Shown here piece by piece: positions 42,139 to 54,204 of a stretch of 64,000 nucleotides of DNA. The notes below the pieces were generated by a model, which made no database searches, was not told the DNA's origin, and saw only the letters and a program-made list of their open reading frames with translations. How positions within the stretch are numbered: the stretch's first letter is position 1; the number at the start of each line of letters is the position of its first letter. Source of the stretch: Sarcocystis neurona (lineage: Eukaryota > Apicomplexa > Conoidasida > Eucoccidiorida > Sarcocystidae); assembly GCA_000727475.1 (NCBI GenBank), contig KL647313.1:1291370-1355369 (forward strand), read 5' to 3'. The translations under genes were made by a program, and so were the position numbers.

Positions 42139-45100
42139 ATGCGGGGGGGAGGACTGCGCGTTGCGTCTTCAGGCGCGGTGCATGCCTCGACAGGAGCAGC
42201 GCGGAGTCACGGCTCCCGCGTGGCGGCGTCTACGTCTTCTCCGCTTCCTTCGAGCGCGGTTGCTTCTTCGTCGAATTCTTCTTCATCTCTTTTCCCCTAC
42301 TCTTCTTCTGTTTTCTCGTCTGGCTGCGGGACGGCAGGCGGAAATGCAGGAGGCAGTAGCGGCAGCAGCGTTATTGTGGTGGACCTTGGCATGGGGACGC
42401 TGAAGGTGGGGTGGAGCGGGGCAGCAGCTCCGCAGCAGGTGGTGGCTGCCTGTCTAGGAGAGACGAGACAGAAGCAGCAAGACGTGCTGCTTTATGGCGA
42501 AGAACTGCTGCAGTGTCCCAGCTACTTTTGTCTGCGCGCTGCAGCACCTGGCTCTGCGTTGCCGCACGACCTGGAGCTCCTGCGTGATATCATGTGGAAG
42601 GGCGCATTTTCTTCGAAGAAGTTCGCTACTGCAGCTGCAACAGCACCGGCAGCGGTGGCAGAAGGCGGGGCAGGAGCCCCGAGCTTGCGAGACAAAGCCC
42701 TGCTGCTCACCGAGCCGATCCTTTCCCCGGCAGCTGTCAGACACGCGCTGCTCGAGATTCTCTTCGAGGATTTTCAGCTGCAACAGGTGTTGGTGGCGCC
42801 GGCGCAGCAGCTCGTGCCGTACGCGTTCATGTGCAGCAGCGGAAGCAGCAGCAGCAGCAACAGCAGCAGCAGGAAACCGGGCGGACGCAGCAGCAGCAGC
42901 ACCGGCGGAGCAGGCGGCGGGGGGGGGAGCGGGCACGGGAGGGGAAGGCAGCAGCAGCGGCAGTCGACAGAGCAGCAGCAATCACGCTGGACAGAGGAGC
43001 AGCAGCAGGAGAGAGGGACAGCCCGGCAGGAGGAAAGGGGAGACAGGGGGACGCCGCAGCAGCGGCGGCAGCAAAAAGAGAGAGAGCGGCGACAGCGGTG
43101 GGAATGCGAAGAAGAGTAGGAAGGAAGCGCGCAGCATCCGCAGGACAAATGCAGGGGGACCGCCGAAGAGTGAAGAAGAGGCGGGGGACGGGGCGTGGAA
43201 GAAGTCAAAGAGAAGAAAAGAACGAACAACCAGCAGCAGCAGCAACAGAGGAGAGAAGGGAGAGCTCGGGGAAGCGGGGGAAGCGGGTGCTGCTGCGGAC
43301 GAGATGATCCCTAGCTGCAGCGACGGGGGAGGGAGCTGCAGCAGCAGCAAAATAGAAGAGAAGGAGAAGAGCCACAGCAGCAGAAAAAAGAAGAGAACGA
43401 GCTGGGGAAGCAGCAGCATGCGAGGAGGAGGAGGAAGCAGCAGCATCTGCGTAGCGCAGTGCTGCGACCGCAGCGGGGTGGAAGAAGAAGCTGCAGCAGC
43501 AGATGGGGAAGAAGAAGGGGACGGTGGGACTGCGGCAACGAGCCACAGCAGCAGCAGCGCGGCAGAGGAAGACGACGAAGAAGCAGCTGAAGATGAAAGC
43601 AGCAGCAGCAGCAGCGAAGCAAGCTGCTCGGGTGGACACAGCAGCAGCTCGGGAGAAGAAGAAGAAGAGGACCAGCTGCTGCCGAGTTGCAGCCGAAAAC
43701 GACGTCTGCGGAGGGGGAAGCGAGGAGAAGCAGCAAAGGAGACATTATTATCTGCGTGTGAAAGAGGCAGCGAGCAACAGCTGGCGCAGCAGCAGGAAAG
43801 CGGCGTTTCGCCTTCATCGCAGTCCCCACCACGTCCCCCCCACACCAGTAGCAACAGCAGCAGTAGAGGCAAGGAGACGGGGAGACGAGACAGCAGAAGA
43901 AGAAATGGCGTGCTGCTGGACCCAAGGCCGGGCCACAGCGGCGTCGACGATTCGACACACAGCAGCAGCAACAGCACGTGGTCCTGCAGCAGCGGCAGCA
44001 GCGAGACGGCAGGAGACTTTTCAGTGGAAAATGCGTTTGAACGACAGCAACGGTGCTGCGGCCTGGTGGTGGACTGCGGATTCAGCGGCATGACGGTCGT
44101 GCCTTACGCAGATTTGCAGCCCATTGCTGCTGCTATTCTTCGAAGTCACCTCGGAGGGGGACACCTCACCACTCTTCTCAAAAATTTGTGCGCCTTCCGC
44201 TCGGTCGATATCGACAGAAACGAGCTCCTTGTCCAGCTGGTCAGCATCCTGGCGGAAGAGAGACGGCGGCAGGAGAAGGAACAGAGACAGAGAGCGGGGA
44301 AGAGCGAAAGCAGGAAGAGCAGCAGAAGCAAATAGGAGACACGGAGAGACACGGAAATACGTGGCACTCAGGGAGAGAGACACAGCAGGGGACACGGAGA
44401 CGGAGACAGGGGACCGGTTAAGATTCCACGCGTTACTGTGTCTCTTCAAGTTTGTATATAGTCTTCTCTTCATTGATGTCTGTGGACGTAGTGGTGGACT
44501 TGGCGATACACGCTTCTACACTTCTGTACGGGATATTCAGTACGGACGCGAATATGTGTATAGACACACTCGTGGAGAGACAGAGGAAGAGGAAGACAGC
44601 GGAAGAGACACACAGAGAGGCGGAGACGGGGGAAGAAGAGAGCGGGACAGGGGAAGAGAAGAGGAGGGGAAGACTGGACGAGGGGTTTCGAGACAGGGAG
44701 ACGAAGAAAAAAATGAAAGAGACGGAGAGACAGCCGTGGAGACGGAGAAATGGAGACAAACAAGGAAACCAAGAAAGGGAACAGAGAAGGGAGAGAGAGG
44801 GAGACAGGGAGGGAGACAGGGAGACACGAAGAGAGAGGGGGGAGACAGGGAGGGAGACAGAGAAGGAGACAGGGGGAGACAAGGAGACACACAGAGAGGG
44901 AGAGACAGGGAGAGAGAGATTCGTTTTTGTGGGCAGGTGGAGGGGCTGCTGCAGCTCGTGTTGGGAAGCCGAGAGCTGCTGCTGCTGAAGTTTCTTGGAG
45001 AGCGTTCTGCAGCAGGTGGAACTCTTCCGAGAAGATTTGCGTGTGGGTGGGGGTGGGTGATGGAGGGTCTTCTCCAAAAAGAGGAACACCTCGTCGTAGC

Positions 45101-48100
45101 TGCTCTTCTCTTCTCCACTTCCCCTCTGTCTCGCCTTTCTCTGTCTCTCTCTACCTCACTACATACATGTGCAGACACGTAGCAGCGGCAGGCACGCATG
45201 CATACACATAGGTCTATACACGTATATATATATGTATATGCGTGTGTGTATTTCTACTGCCTGAACATATATATACGCATGTGTATATATACATAGACGT
45301 ATATATCCACGTGTGGAGTTACACGAGCCTCTGATGCATATATGTGTCACCCTACATATATAAGTATGTACATATACTGCATGTGTATATATTATATGTA
45401 TGTGTGCTTAGGCACGTCTATTTCCCTATATATCAGCACATATGTACGTATAAGGGGCCATCATAAAAATGTATATATTCATATATGAGTGGCACCTGGC
45501 ATCTGGTAAGTGTACGTAGCTGCGTATGTGTCCTCATATATCTATGTTACATAGAAACTATCACGCGCATGCAGAAGTGCATGCAACACAGACATGTATA
45601 TGCATGTCTCCTCTCTCATGCAGACACTATGCAGGGCACTCACACATACGCACATATATATATAGGTGGGGAAGATTTGTATGTATGTATTTCGAAGTGA
45701 AAATGGATGTCCACACCCTGGAGAAGACGCAGCAGCACCTGTCAGCAACGTGCAGCTACGAGAAGCAGAGGACGTCTCTTGACAGCTGATGCATGCGTCT
45801 CTCTCTCCACTTCTCCTCCTCCTCCCCTGCGCTTCTTTTGCCCCTTTTGAGTCCCTTCCCTTTGTGTGTGCCGGCTTCTCATTTCTTCCTCTTCTTCTTC
45901 TCCTCCCCTCGTCTTCGTCTCTCTTCTTCGTCCTCTGCTCCCGGCTGACTACCCGCGTCGTCGAACGACGAGCAGCTGTTCCTTGTCGGTGCTGCTGCTG
46001 CTGCAGATGAAGGAGAAGTGCTGCTTCGTCTCGCAGAATTACATGCAACACCTGCGAGTCCTGCAGCAGGAAATGTGTGGGAGACCGCTTTCTGCTGCTG
46101 CTGCTGAAGCAGCAGGAGGAGTAGCAGCGGGAGTAGCAGGAGGAGGAGGAGAAGCAGCAGCCGGAGCAGCAGGAGGACTGTCCTCGTCTCTTCGCCAGAC
46201 ACATCTGTTCTACGAGTTCCCTCTTCCTGACTACTCCAACGCATCTGTACGTTCTCCTCTATTTTTCTGTGGTCGCTTTGTCTTCTCTCTTTCTTGCTGC
46301 TCTCTATCACCCCCCCACCTCCCCCCCGCTTCCTCTGTCTCTTTCACTTCCTCCATGTTCCTCTTTCTCCCCCTGCTGCTGCTCTCCCTTTCTGCTGTTG
46401 CTGCTGCTTGTTCTTGCTGCTCTCGGTTTTCTCTTGCTGCTGCGCTGCAGTTTCTGCTGTTTTGCTCTTTTCGCTGCTGCTCCTCTTTCCTTTCACTCTG
46501 TCTGCTGTTGCTGCCGTTGTTGCTGTTTCTGCCGTTGCTGCTCCTGCGGAGCTCTCTCGCTACTGCGTCTGCTGACCTGCTGCCGCTGCCGTTCCTGCTG
46601 CTGCGACCCCGACACCTGTTGCTGCTCCTGCTGTTCGTTGTTGGTGCTTCAAGTCCGTTAGGCCGCTGCTGCGTCGCGACTGCTCCGTTGCTGCAGCTCA
46701 TGCTGCTTCTGTTCCTCCCCCTGCTGCTCTTCTGCTTCTCCGCCTGTCAGTTCAGTGGCTGATGTCCTGCTGCTGTAGCTGCTGCACAAGTGCCACTGCT
46801 GCTGCTGCAGCCCTGCGTTTTCCGCCCGTTTCTGCTGCTTTCTTTTCTGCTGTTGCTGTTTAGAACGCTGCTGCCGATGCTGCTGCGGCTTCGTCCGCTG
46901 TCTCCGGTTTCGACTGGGCTCCTCGTTCTTTGCCTGCATCTGCTGCTTAGCTCTCTGTTGCTGCTGCGGCTGAGGTTTTCCTTGCTGCTGCTCTCTTTGT
47001 TTCTGCCGTGGCTCCGTTTCCCTTGCTGCTGCTCACTCCGTTGCAGCTGCGGCTGATGTTTTCCTTTCTGCTTACCTCGGTTGCTGCTGCTGCTGCTGCT
47101 GACGTTTTACTGCTGCTGCTCTCTTTGTTTCTGCCGTGGCTCCGTTTCCCTTGGTGCTGCTCACTCCGTTGCAGCTGCGGCTGATGTTTTCCTTTCTGCT
47201 TACGTCGGTTGCTGCTGCTGCTGACGTTTTTACTGCTGCTGCTCTGTCTGTTGCTGTTTGCAGCGAGCGTCGCTGCTGGCGTATTTTCGACAGCGGCCTG
47301 CGGCTCCCATTCCCGAGTGTCCGCCGTTCACGCCAGCGTTGTCTTTCTCTTCTTCTCCTGCAGCTGCAGCAGAAACAGCAGCACCAAAAGCAAGAGGAGG
47401 AGGAGAAACGGCAGGGAGAGGCGAGACGATCAGCGGAAATGCATGCGCCCAACAGCAGCAGCAGACGGTCCCTCTCTGCACGGAGAGAATTGCTGTCCCT
47501 GAGACGCTCTTCCATCCTCAGGGTAGGAATTTGCTGCTGTTGCTGCTGGTGTCGCCCCGCTGTTTCTGCTGGTGTCGTGTTGCATGCTTTGCTCCTCCTC
47601 CTCTTCCTTATCCTCATCTTCCTTCTCTTCTTATCTGCTGCCTTCTTCTTGTTAGCTGCAGACTTTTCCTACGGCTGCGCTGCATCTGTGCCCCGTCTTG
47701 TTATATCTACCGCTGCTGCTGCTGTTGTTTGTGCTGGTGGTGTCTGTGCCACTGCTGCTGCTGCAGTCGTCGCAGTTGCACGTATTGCTGCTGCTGCAGG
47801 CGCCGGTGTTGGTGCTGCTGCTGCGTATGCTGCTGCTGCTGTTCTAGGTGTTGCACGTGGCGCTGCTGCTGCTGCATGCACTGCGGCCGCTGCTGTTGCC
47901 GCTGCTGTTGCTGTTGCTGCTGTCGCATGTGTTGCTGCACAGACGTGGGGAGCACGGAGTGCGGGGTAGTGGAGCTGATCCTGCGCTCCATCGCGCTGCT
48001 GCCCCGAGAATTGCAGCCATTTGTGACAGGGGAAATTCTCCTTGTCGGCGGTTCTTCTCTCTTCCCGGGTTTCAAGCAGAGACTGCACCAAGAGCTGCGT

Positions 48101-50557
48101 GCCGCTCTTCCTCAGGTAGCCTCCTATTCTCCTCCTATTACTGTTCCTGGAAGTGCTGCTGCTGCTCCCGCGACTCCCTCGGCTGCTGCTGCTGCTGCAA
48201 TTCCACCTACTGCTGCTGGCGCTGCTGCTGCTGTCGCTGACGCTGCGGCGAGGAATGCCAGTACTGTTGCTGCTCCTCTCGCAGCAGTCTCTGTGCAGAG
48301 GTTTTCCCATCTCTCTCCTACGGGGCTCTCGGTGTAGACGGTCCGTCTTCACAGACATACACGTACATGAATATAAATCTACGTACATATATAGTTTCCA
48401 TCATATACGTATATGTATATAATATGCTTGTATCTACGCAGCTTGTACCCCTGCATGAATATCTGCGTGTTCGTGTTTGCATGCAATGCGTCTGTGATGG
48501 CGCATGCGCAGGTCCCTGTCGCTGGGTCTCTGCATGCGCCATCTGCTTCCGCACACCCTCTGTTTATCTGCGCATTCCATGTGTCAACACAGTTACACGT
48601 GTATATATAGAGGCACACACTTTTAATATTTATGCATGCACTATATACGTCTGCATGTATTTTATACCTCTGCATGCATTTTGTGACTCTGCGTGCACTG
48701 TATATCTCGGCATGCATTTAATACCTCTGCATGCATTATAGAGCTCCGCTCCCCCTCCCGTTATATACGTTTACCTGCATTGTATAACTCTGCATGCATT
48801 TTACACCTCTGCATGCATTTTACACCTCTGCACGCATTAGATACTTGTGCGTGCACTTTATACCACTGCATGCATCTTGTATCACTGCATGCATTCTATA
48901 CTACGGCATTCATTATATACCTCTGCGTGCGCCACGCGTCTTTGCCTTTTGCCCGTACTGGTGCTTTGTAGGGCTTTGCATGTGTGGGGTACCTCTGCAT
49001 GCGTTAAGTCCCCCCACACCCATTATATATATCTGCATGCATTTTATATCACTGCATGCGTTCTTGTGCACCTATCGCCACATCTACTGGCGTCACCCGA
49101 CAGGTGGAAGAAATCGTTTTGGCAGGCCTTTCGACACACTACTCCTGCAATTTTGCCGTGCGACGTGCTGCTCTTCCTGCGCTCCTCCTCTGCTGCGTGC
49201 GCGTCCCTGCATGCGTGTGTGTGTGTGCGAGGGTGCTGCCGCTTGCGCTGCTTGTCTTGCGTCTGCGCTCTGCTGCGACTGCTTCAGTCTGCATGCGTCA
49301 CTTGCGCCGCTGTTGCTCCTTCCTTTGCATGTGTACGATGTACTCCGTCGCTGCTGTATTTCACGCATGGTGTTGGTCCTGCCGCTGCTGCGGCGCCTTC
49401 CACCTGCTGCTACTATGATACCCACATGTGAACATTGATACAGACACCCAAGATAAGTTTTTGTACCGCCGCTTGTGTGGCTGAGGAGTTTGATGCTGCC
49501 TTTGCGCCTTCCTGCTGCTCACGCGCGTCGTTTTGCTGACCCTGCCGCTCTTCTGCTGTCTTCGCTGCTCCCCTGTTGTCGAGGAGTGCTGCTCCCGCTG
49601 TTGATTCTTCGGTTCTGCTGTCTCTACTGCTGCCGCTACGGGTGCCTTTTCGGTTCTCCTGCCTCTGCTGCTGCTGCCGGGGATGCTCCGAGTACACCTG
49701 CCTCCCATGCTCTTAGGAAACCCCCTTCCTTTCGTAAGCGTTCACGCGGCTGCGACTGGCGTGCAACTGCTGCGCCTGCGGTGCATGCAGCAGCTGCAGC
49801 TGTGCATGCAAGTGCTGCTACCCACGTGAGGGGCGTGACGTCAGGCATTTGCTGCTACGCGTGCATCTGCTGCTGGAGGCGTATTAATTGCCGTGCCTCC
49901 CCCACCTGGTGCTCTGCATGCGCACTGTCCTGCTGCTGCTGCTACTGGTACGCACTTGTCTGCTGCTGTGTAGCATCCTTCTGCTGCTGTTCGCGCACCT
50001 GCTGCTGCGGTGCTGCCCGTGAGTGCGCTGTTGACGACTGGCTACTGCCTGCGTCCTGATGCCTCTATGTTGGTGCTCTTGCGCGGTATACGCACTGCGC
50101 TCCTGTTGCTGCTGTGTCGCTCTTGCCTGCGGTGCGCTGCTGTTGCTGCTTGTTCGCTATTGCGTGCGTTCTACTGTTGACGAACTGGTGACTCATGCTG
50201 CTGCTGTTGCTGCTGCTTCGTCACTGCATGCATTTCTATATATATACACACACGTATTTATCTATCTATCTATCTATGTATCTACCTATCTATCTATCTA
50301 ATATATATATATATATATGTCAGTGCTGCTGCGCTGTTGCTTGGCTCCTGCTGCTGCTGTTCCTGCTTGGTTGCTGCATGCGTCCTCTTCAGCACTGGCC
50401 AGTAAATATTTTTACGGACGAAGACGCTGCGACGACCGCGTGGAGGGGGGCGAGTTTTGCGTACGCAGATCGAAGTTTGTACGACTTGCATGCGGTGACG
50501 CGACAGCAATTCTATGACGCAGGAGCTGCTGCTGCGGTTGGCGCCGCTGCACGTTGA
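42139..50557 (+). CDS. ARP6: Actin-related protein 6, multi-exon
   Basis: ARP6 is a nuclear actin-like subunit of the SWR1/SRCAP remodeller that deposits H2A.Z. Landmarks in order: VVDLGMGTLKVGWSG near the N-terminus, LLTEPILSPAAVRHALLEIL with FEDFQLQQVLVAPAQQL (42.69-42.82 kb), CCGLVVDCGFSGMTVVPYAD (44.06 kb), CAFRSVDIDRNELLVQL, KEKCCFVSQNYMQHLRV, FPLPDYSNAS, TVPLCTERIAVPETLFHPQ, GEILLVGGSSLFPGFKQRL and a C-terminal TAWRGASFAYADRSLYD. Exons: 42139-about 42.84 kb or later; an exon ending 44239; 46007-46246; 47264-47522; 47943-48115; 50393-50557 (TGA). Intron junctions 44239/46007, 46246/47264, 47522/47943 and 48115/50393 all join in phase; the third gives FHPQDVGST, matching the family's FNPSDIG. 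Between 42.84 and 44.0 kb a low-complexity acidic/Ser insert changes frame once, so an intron or an indel lies there. Confidence 0.95.
44400..44935 (+). repeat. Purine-rich GGGAGACAGGGAGGGAGACA minisatellite in ARP6 intron
   Basis: Within intron 44240-46006 a long G/A-only tract carries repeated GGAGACAGGGAG words (densest 44780-44930). Frames across it give Arg/Glu/Gly strings and are not coding. Confidence 0.8.
45195..45480. repeat. TA/TACA microsatellite in ARP6 intron
   Basis: TATATATATGTATATGCG, TACATATATAAGTATG and similar runs in the same intron. Confidence 0.75.
48629..48925 (+). repeat. Roughly 20-bp array containing TGCATGCA palindromes in ARP6 intron
   Basis: The last ARP6 intron (48116-50392) holds about a dozen imperfect copies of CTCTGCATGCATTTTATAC, period about 19-22 bp, each built round TGCATGCA or a one-base variant (TGCGTGCA, TGCACGCA). 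Further single TGCATGC words continue to about 49060 and at 49780-49810. Confidence 0.9.
50230..50320. repeat. TATC microsatellite near the 3' end of the last ARP6 intron
   Basis: TATCTATCTATCTATCTATG and (TA)n, 70 bp upstream of the acceptor at 50392. Confidence 0.85.
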
Positions 50558-50934
50558 AGGCTCCTCGAAGCCCTGTTTCTAAGTCTGTCTTCCGTTGAAC
50601 GAGGACTTCTGCTTTCGAAACAGATCGAAGAAGAAGCATCACCACGTCGGCAGGGGAGATACTCTTTCGTTTAGTTTGTTGAACGGGTGTTCACCTCGTT
50701 TCTATCAAAGATCGTTCATCTCGTTTTAAAGCAGAATCTCTGCTCGGAAATGATGAATTTTGGCTTCCGAACAGTAAACTACACATAGCGACGAACTTCA
50801 CACAGCGGCGAACGACAAATCTCGCACAAAGAAGAAGGCATCCTTCTGTCTGTTACGTCGCCTCTTTTCCGCTGGCAAAGGCACTTCTGCTTTGAGAAGC
50901 TCTTCACGCCTAACAACTGCGTATTCGAGCAAAC
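50558..50934. other. ARP6 3' flank, no gene seen
   Basis: Normal-complexity sequence with several TTCGTTTC/CTTCTG words. Contains no open frame of note; presumably 3' UTR and spacer. Confidence 0.4.
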
Positions 50935-51715
50935 GTGTCACTTTTTTTCTTTGAGCTCATCCACACGCGGCACATAAACGACTTCACCAAACGGGATGCT
51001 TCTGCTGCAGCGGTAAAGAAAAACAGCAACGCAAGTGGTAGTAGAAGCACAACAGCAGCAGCACTGCGCGCAAGAACTGCAGCAACACCGCAGCCACACC
51101 AGGAGCAGCAACGACACCCACATATGCGCAGCAGCATCAACCCAGGAGTGAAGGCAGCGACAATAGCGGCAGCAGGAATGAGGCAGACACAGCAGCAGGA
51201 CTTCGTTAGACGCAGCTGCAGATAGTAGTCGGAGACAGCGGCAGCAGCCGCAGCTTCCGAGTCACTTAGATGACAGCAGCTGCAGATGATGAGCGGCACC
51301 CCCAGGAGCCGGAACAACAGCAGCTACAGCAGCTCTTCCTGCCGCGGCAGCACCAAACAAGCGATCGCAGTCGCAGTAGACGAGAGTGCGCATGCAATAG
51401 CAGCGCATGCTGTGTCACGAGAATCAGCAGCACCAGGGGCTCACACATACATCCGTAGCAACAGCTGCTGCAGCAGTAGGAGCAGCCGCAACTGCGCTTT
51501 CCCGAAGAATCGCACAGCAACCAAGAAAACGGTCCTCTGAGTTCCTGCAGCTACTGCTGCATAGAGGACAATTCAACGACACGCTGCAGCTGCTGCTGCG
51601 GCGGCGACTGCTATCAAAAGTGTGGACGCGGATTCTTCTCTCCCCACGTGCGACGTTGACATATGATAGGCGTGCACCACACACCATATGCGTCTGCAGG
51701 CAGGTAGACCGGTGA
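50935..51715 (+). CDS. Candidate plus-strand gene, Ala/Gln-rich with leucine-rich C-terminal part
   Basis: CAG runs on the plus strand and two plus frames suggest exons: 50935-51225 (ELIHTRHINDFTKRDASAAA, then Ala/Gln/Ser-rich) and 51407-51715 (QQPRKRSSEFLQLLLHRGQF, then NDTLQLLLRRRLLSKVWTRI, an amphipathic helical stretch). A frame change between them needs an intron. The minus strand (50910-51317) is also open and hydrophobic. Family unknown. Confidence 0.35.
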
Positions 51716-52075
51716 AAAGAAGTATATACACCACACCTTATTTATATCACTGTAGATAGAAAGACGGAAAGAAGTATTCGCACCACATATTACACGTGTC
51801 AATGCCAGGTAGACAGACGTGAGGAGAAGCATTTGCTGTACGTATTTGTACACTTGTAGGTACACCGTTCAACGACAATGTGGAGAATCTCTTCCGCTTC
51901 TAAATCTCTGTGTGTGTACATTTTGCTATATATGTACATATATATATACATATGTTTGAGTAGGTGGGTTCGTAAGTCGAGCACAACTGCCTTATACACA
52001 CAGGTGGAGTCGGGAGATTTGTGAAGAAAAGTGCTCAGAGACGTTTACAGAGACACATATATCCATGTCTATGTG
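51716..52075. other. Spacer with short TA tract
   Basis: Two related words, GACCGGTGAAAAGAAGTATA (51709) and ACGGAAAGAAGTATTCG (51765), each followed by CACCACA, suggest a small duplication. No gene seen. Confidence 0.35.
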
Positions 52076-52189
52076 TCAATGTATATATACATATATATAC
52101 ACGGTAATATCACGAGTAGAACCCTGCATGTCCACGTCTATTTCAGACAACCGGAGACATGCATATAGATATAGGAAAATACGTGCTCG

Positions 52190-52428
52190 TATGTGTTTCA
52201 CGTGCTGCGTTCCGCCCCCGCGCTTGTCGACCCTTGTTTCTGCAGGAATCAATTCCTCCACGAATTTTTCGTCTCTATATTCGTGCTGCTTATCCTTGGG
52301 CTTCTCCGTCTGCGTCAGGACGAATGCCAAACGATTTCATCCACGTGGGTGTTGCTTTGTCAGAGGGATATCGCTTCCATCACATACCTACACGTGTATA
52401 TCTGAACATCAATTGCACGACATCTTAG
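52190..52428. CDS. Exon candidate on either strand
   Basis: Plus frame after TTTCTGCAG: ESIPPRIFRLYIRAAYPWAS to NDFIHVGVALSEGYRFHHIP and a stop at 52428. Minus frame after CTGACGCAG: TEKPKDKQHEYRDEKFVEEL, PAETRVDKRGGGTQH, to donor CAC|GTGAAA. The minus reading has the more typical charged composition. One of them is probably real; family unknown. Confidence 0.3.
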
Positions 52429-52659
52429 ACCACTGCGTACACTGACGAACCTGTGTGGGAGCGTCCACGTCTCCAAGTACGCGGACACGGAGACACAAAC
52501 AGGGAGAGATACACACACGGAAAGGGCTCCGCACAGAAACAAGACGTTAGAAACGCGTGAAGAAATCTGTTTCTGTCTTCACAGCACGAGCAGTCCCCCA
52601 CGCCCGTAAAACTATGGCCACCTGTTCGCGTATATGCGCACATAAGGACTTACGCGTGT

Positions 52660-52930
52660 CTCCACACATGTGCGTACACCCACACACACATACATACATA
52701 AATACATATATACCGTATATACATACGTATGTACATACACGTATATGCATACATACATATAGATACATACAAACATACATACATACACGTATATACATAC
52801 ATATACATACACACATACATACATACAGGTATATACATACATATACATACATACATGCAGGTATATACGTACATATACATGCATATACACATATATACAT
52901 ATACATACATACACACATACTGACATGTGC
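52660..52930. repeat. CATACATACATA microsatellite array
   Basis: Nearly uninterrupted ACATACATACATACACGTATATACAT units, with a higher-order period of about 60 bp (CAGGTATATAC recurs near 52825 and 52858). Frames give Tyr/Ile/His or Cys/Met/Tyr strings only. Confidence 0.9.
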
Positions 52931-53068
52931 CGCTGCGCGCTCGAAGTACGTGGTAGCTGGACATATATATATATATAAGAGCGTTAATAACAAAATCCGC
53001 ATCCACGCTTACTTGCATGTGGATGAGACATTTGCGTAGGTGAATTAGTTTCACGTATGTGAGCGTCT

Positions 53069-53240
53069 TTGTTCGCGTGTATGAATAAGACGTTGTACCG
53101 AACTTTTTTCAACCCTCCCCTCTCCAGCAGTCACATGGGTGACAGTCTCTGTGTGTGTGGAGAGGCTGCACACGTGTTTATTTGTCCTCCGCGGCTTGTC
53201 AGGGACGCTTCTGTGCTTTCTGAGAGAATGATACTTACAG
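53069..53240 (+). CDS. Candidate exon ending at a good donor
   Basis: The plus frame reads NPPLSSSHMGDSLCVCGEAA, HVFICPPRLVRDASVLSERM, ILTG, to TTACAG|GTATAA at 53240. The upstream limit is not fixed. Family unknown. Confidence 0.3.
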
Positions 53241-53329
53241 GTATAACAAAAGAATCTGCTTTCTGCCTACACATGTATATGTGAGTGACGGGGCCCTTGC
53301 AGATTCGTCGCACCACACGGGTCACTTAC

Positions 53330-53560
53330 GTGGGGTATATGTGTAAGCATATGCCCATACATACGTGGGCATATGTATTCACTTGTTGACTCACTTATAT
53401 ATCTTCATATACACGTCTACGCGTAGGGGTGTTCACTGCGGCCATACGCCTGTAAACACGTATATATATGTATATATGTAGAGAGAGAGAAATTGTGTAA
53501 GAAGTGGAGTACAGACGAACATAGATACACGTACGTAGAATAAACATATTTATACGTGTT
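53330..53560. repeat. TACATA and GAGA microsatellite tract
   Basis: TGTAAGCATATGCCCATACATACG, TATATATGTATATATGTAGAGAG and similar words. No gene. Confidence 0.6.
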
Positions 53561-54204
53561 TGTCGTCAATATAGAGAGGTATGCAAGGCCTCACGGGAAT
53601 ATCTACATTTCCGCATGTCCACAAAAGCTGTTGTTTCGAAGAGAATTTTTGTCGACAGAGTAGTTCCGCCCGATCTTTGTCTATCACATATATACACCAC
53701 TTCTGCCTCACCTCTCTCTTTCTCTTTCTTCCTGCATACACACACATATACATATATATTTGTATATGCACTTGTGTGTACAACGCTTCTACCACCTGTC
53801 CCTCTCTCTCTCTGTAGGTGTATTTCTCTGCGTCCTGTTCAGAGGCTCGAGGGTTCGACCGACGCTTCTGCACATTTCCCGTCTTCCGGTGTTTGTTTTC
53901 TTTGAGTCGTTCTCCTTCTTGTTGACTTCTCTGCACGGGGCGAAGAGCACCTTTTGTTCTTTTCGCCTTTCTTGTCACACTTCCGTCTTTCAGTTCACTC
54001 CCCCTTGCTTCTGTCCGTTGTCCTTCCTCTTTTTTCCTTTTCTTCACGCGCACTTCTGAGACGTTGCTGCTTCCGTCCTTTTCCTCCCTTCCGTCTTCTC
54101 GGGCCTTCTCTCTTCTTCTCTTCTTTTCTCATCCTTGCCTTCCTCTTCTCCCCTGCGTCCTCTTCTTCTTTCTCTGCCTTTACTTCTTCTATCCTCCCCT
54201 CCTC

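Noticed and set aside
42774..44091. Minus-strand Leu/Ser-rich ORF of 369 codons
   Set aside because: Antisense to firmly identified ARP6 exons; it is the complement of CAG/GAA runs.
44433..45199. Ser/Leu-rich minus ORFs and Arg/Glu-rich plus ORFs in the ARP6 intron
   Set aside because: They derive from the GGGAGACA minisatellite, and the flanking exons splice in phase across it.
48318..49438. Several plus and minus ORFs around the TGCATGCA array
   Set aside because: They lie inside the last ARP6 intron, and their repeated Cys/His/Ala/Thr strings follow the array period.
52547..53054. Cys/Met/Tyr-rich 'CMYVCVCICMYI' ORFs
   Set aside because: Pure product of the CATACATA microsatellite on the opposite strand.
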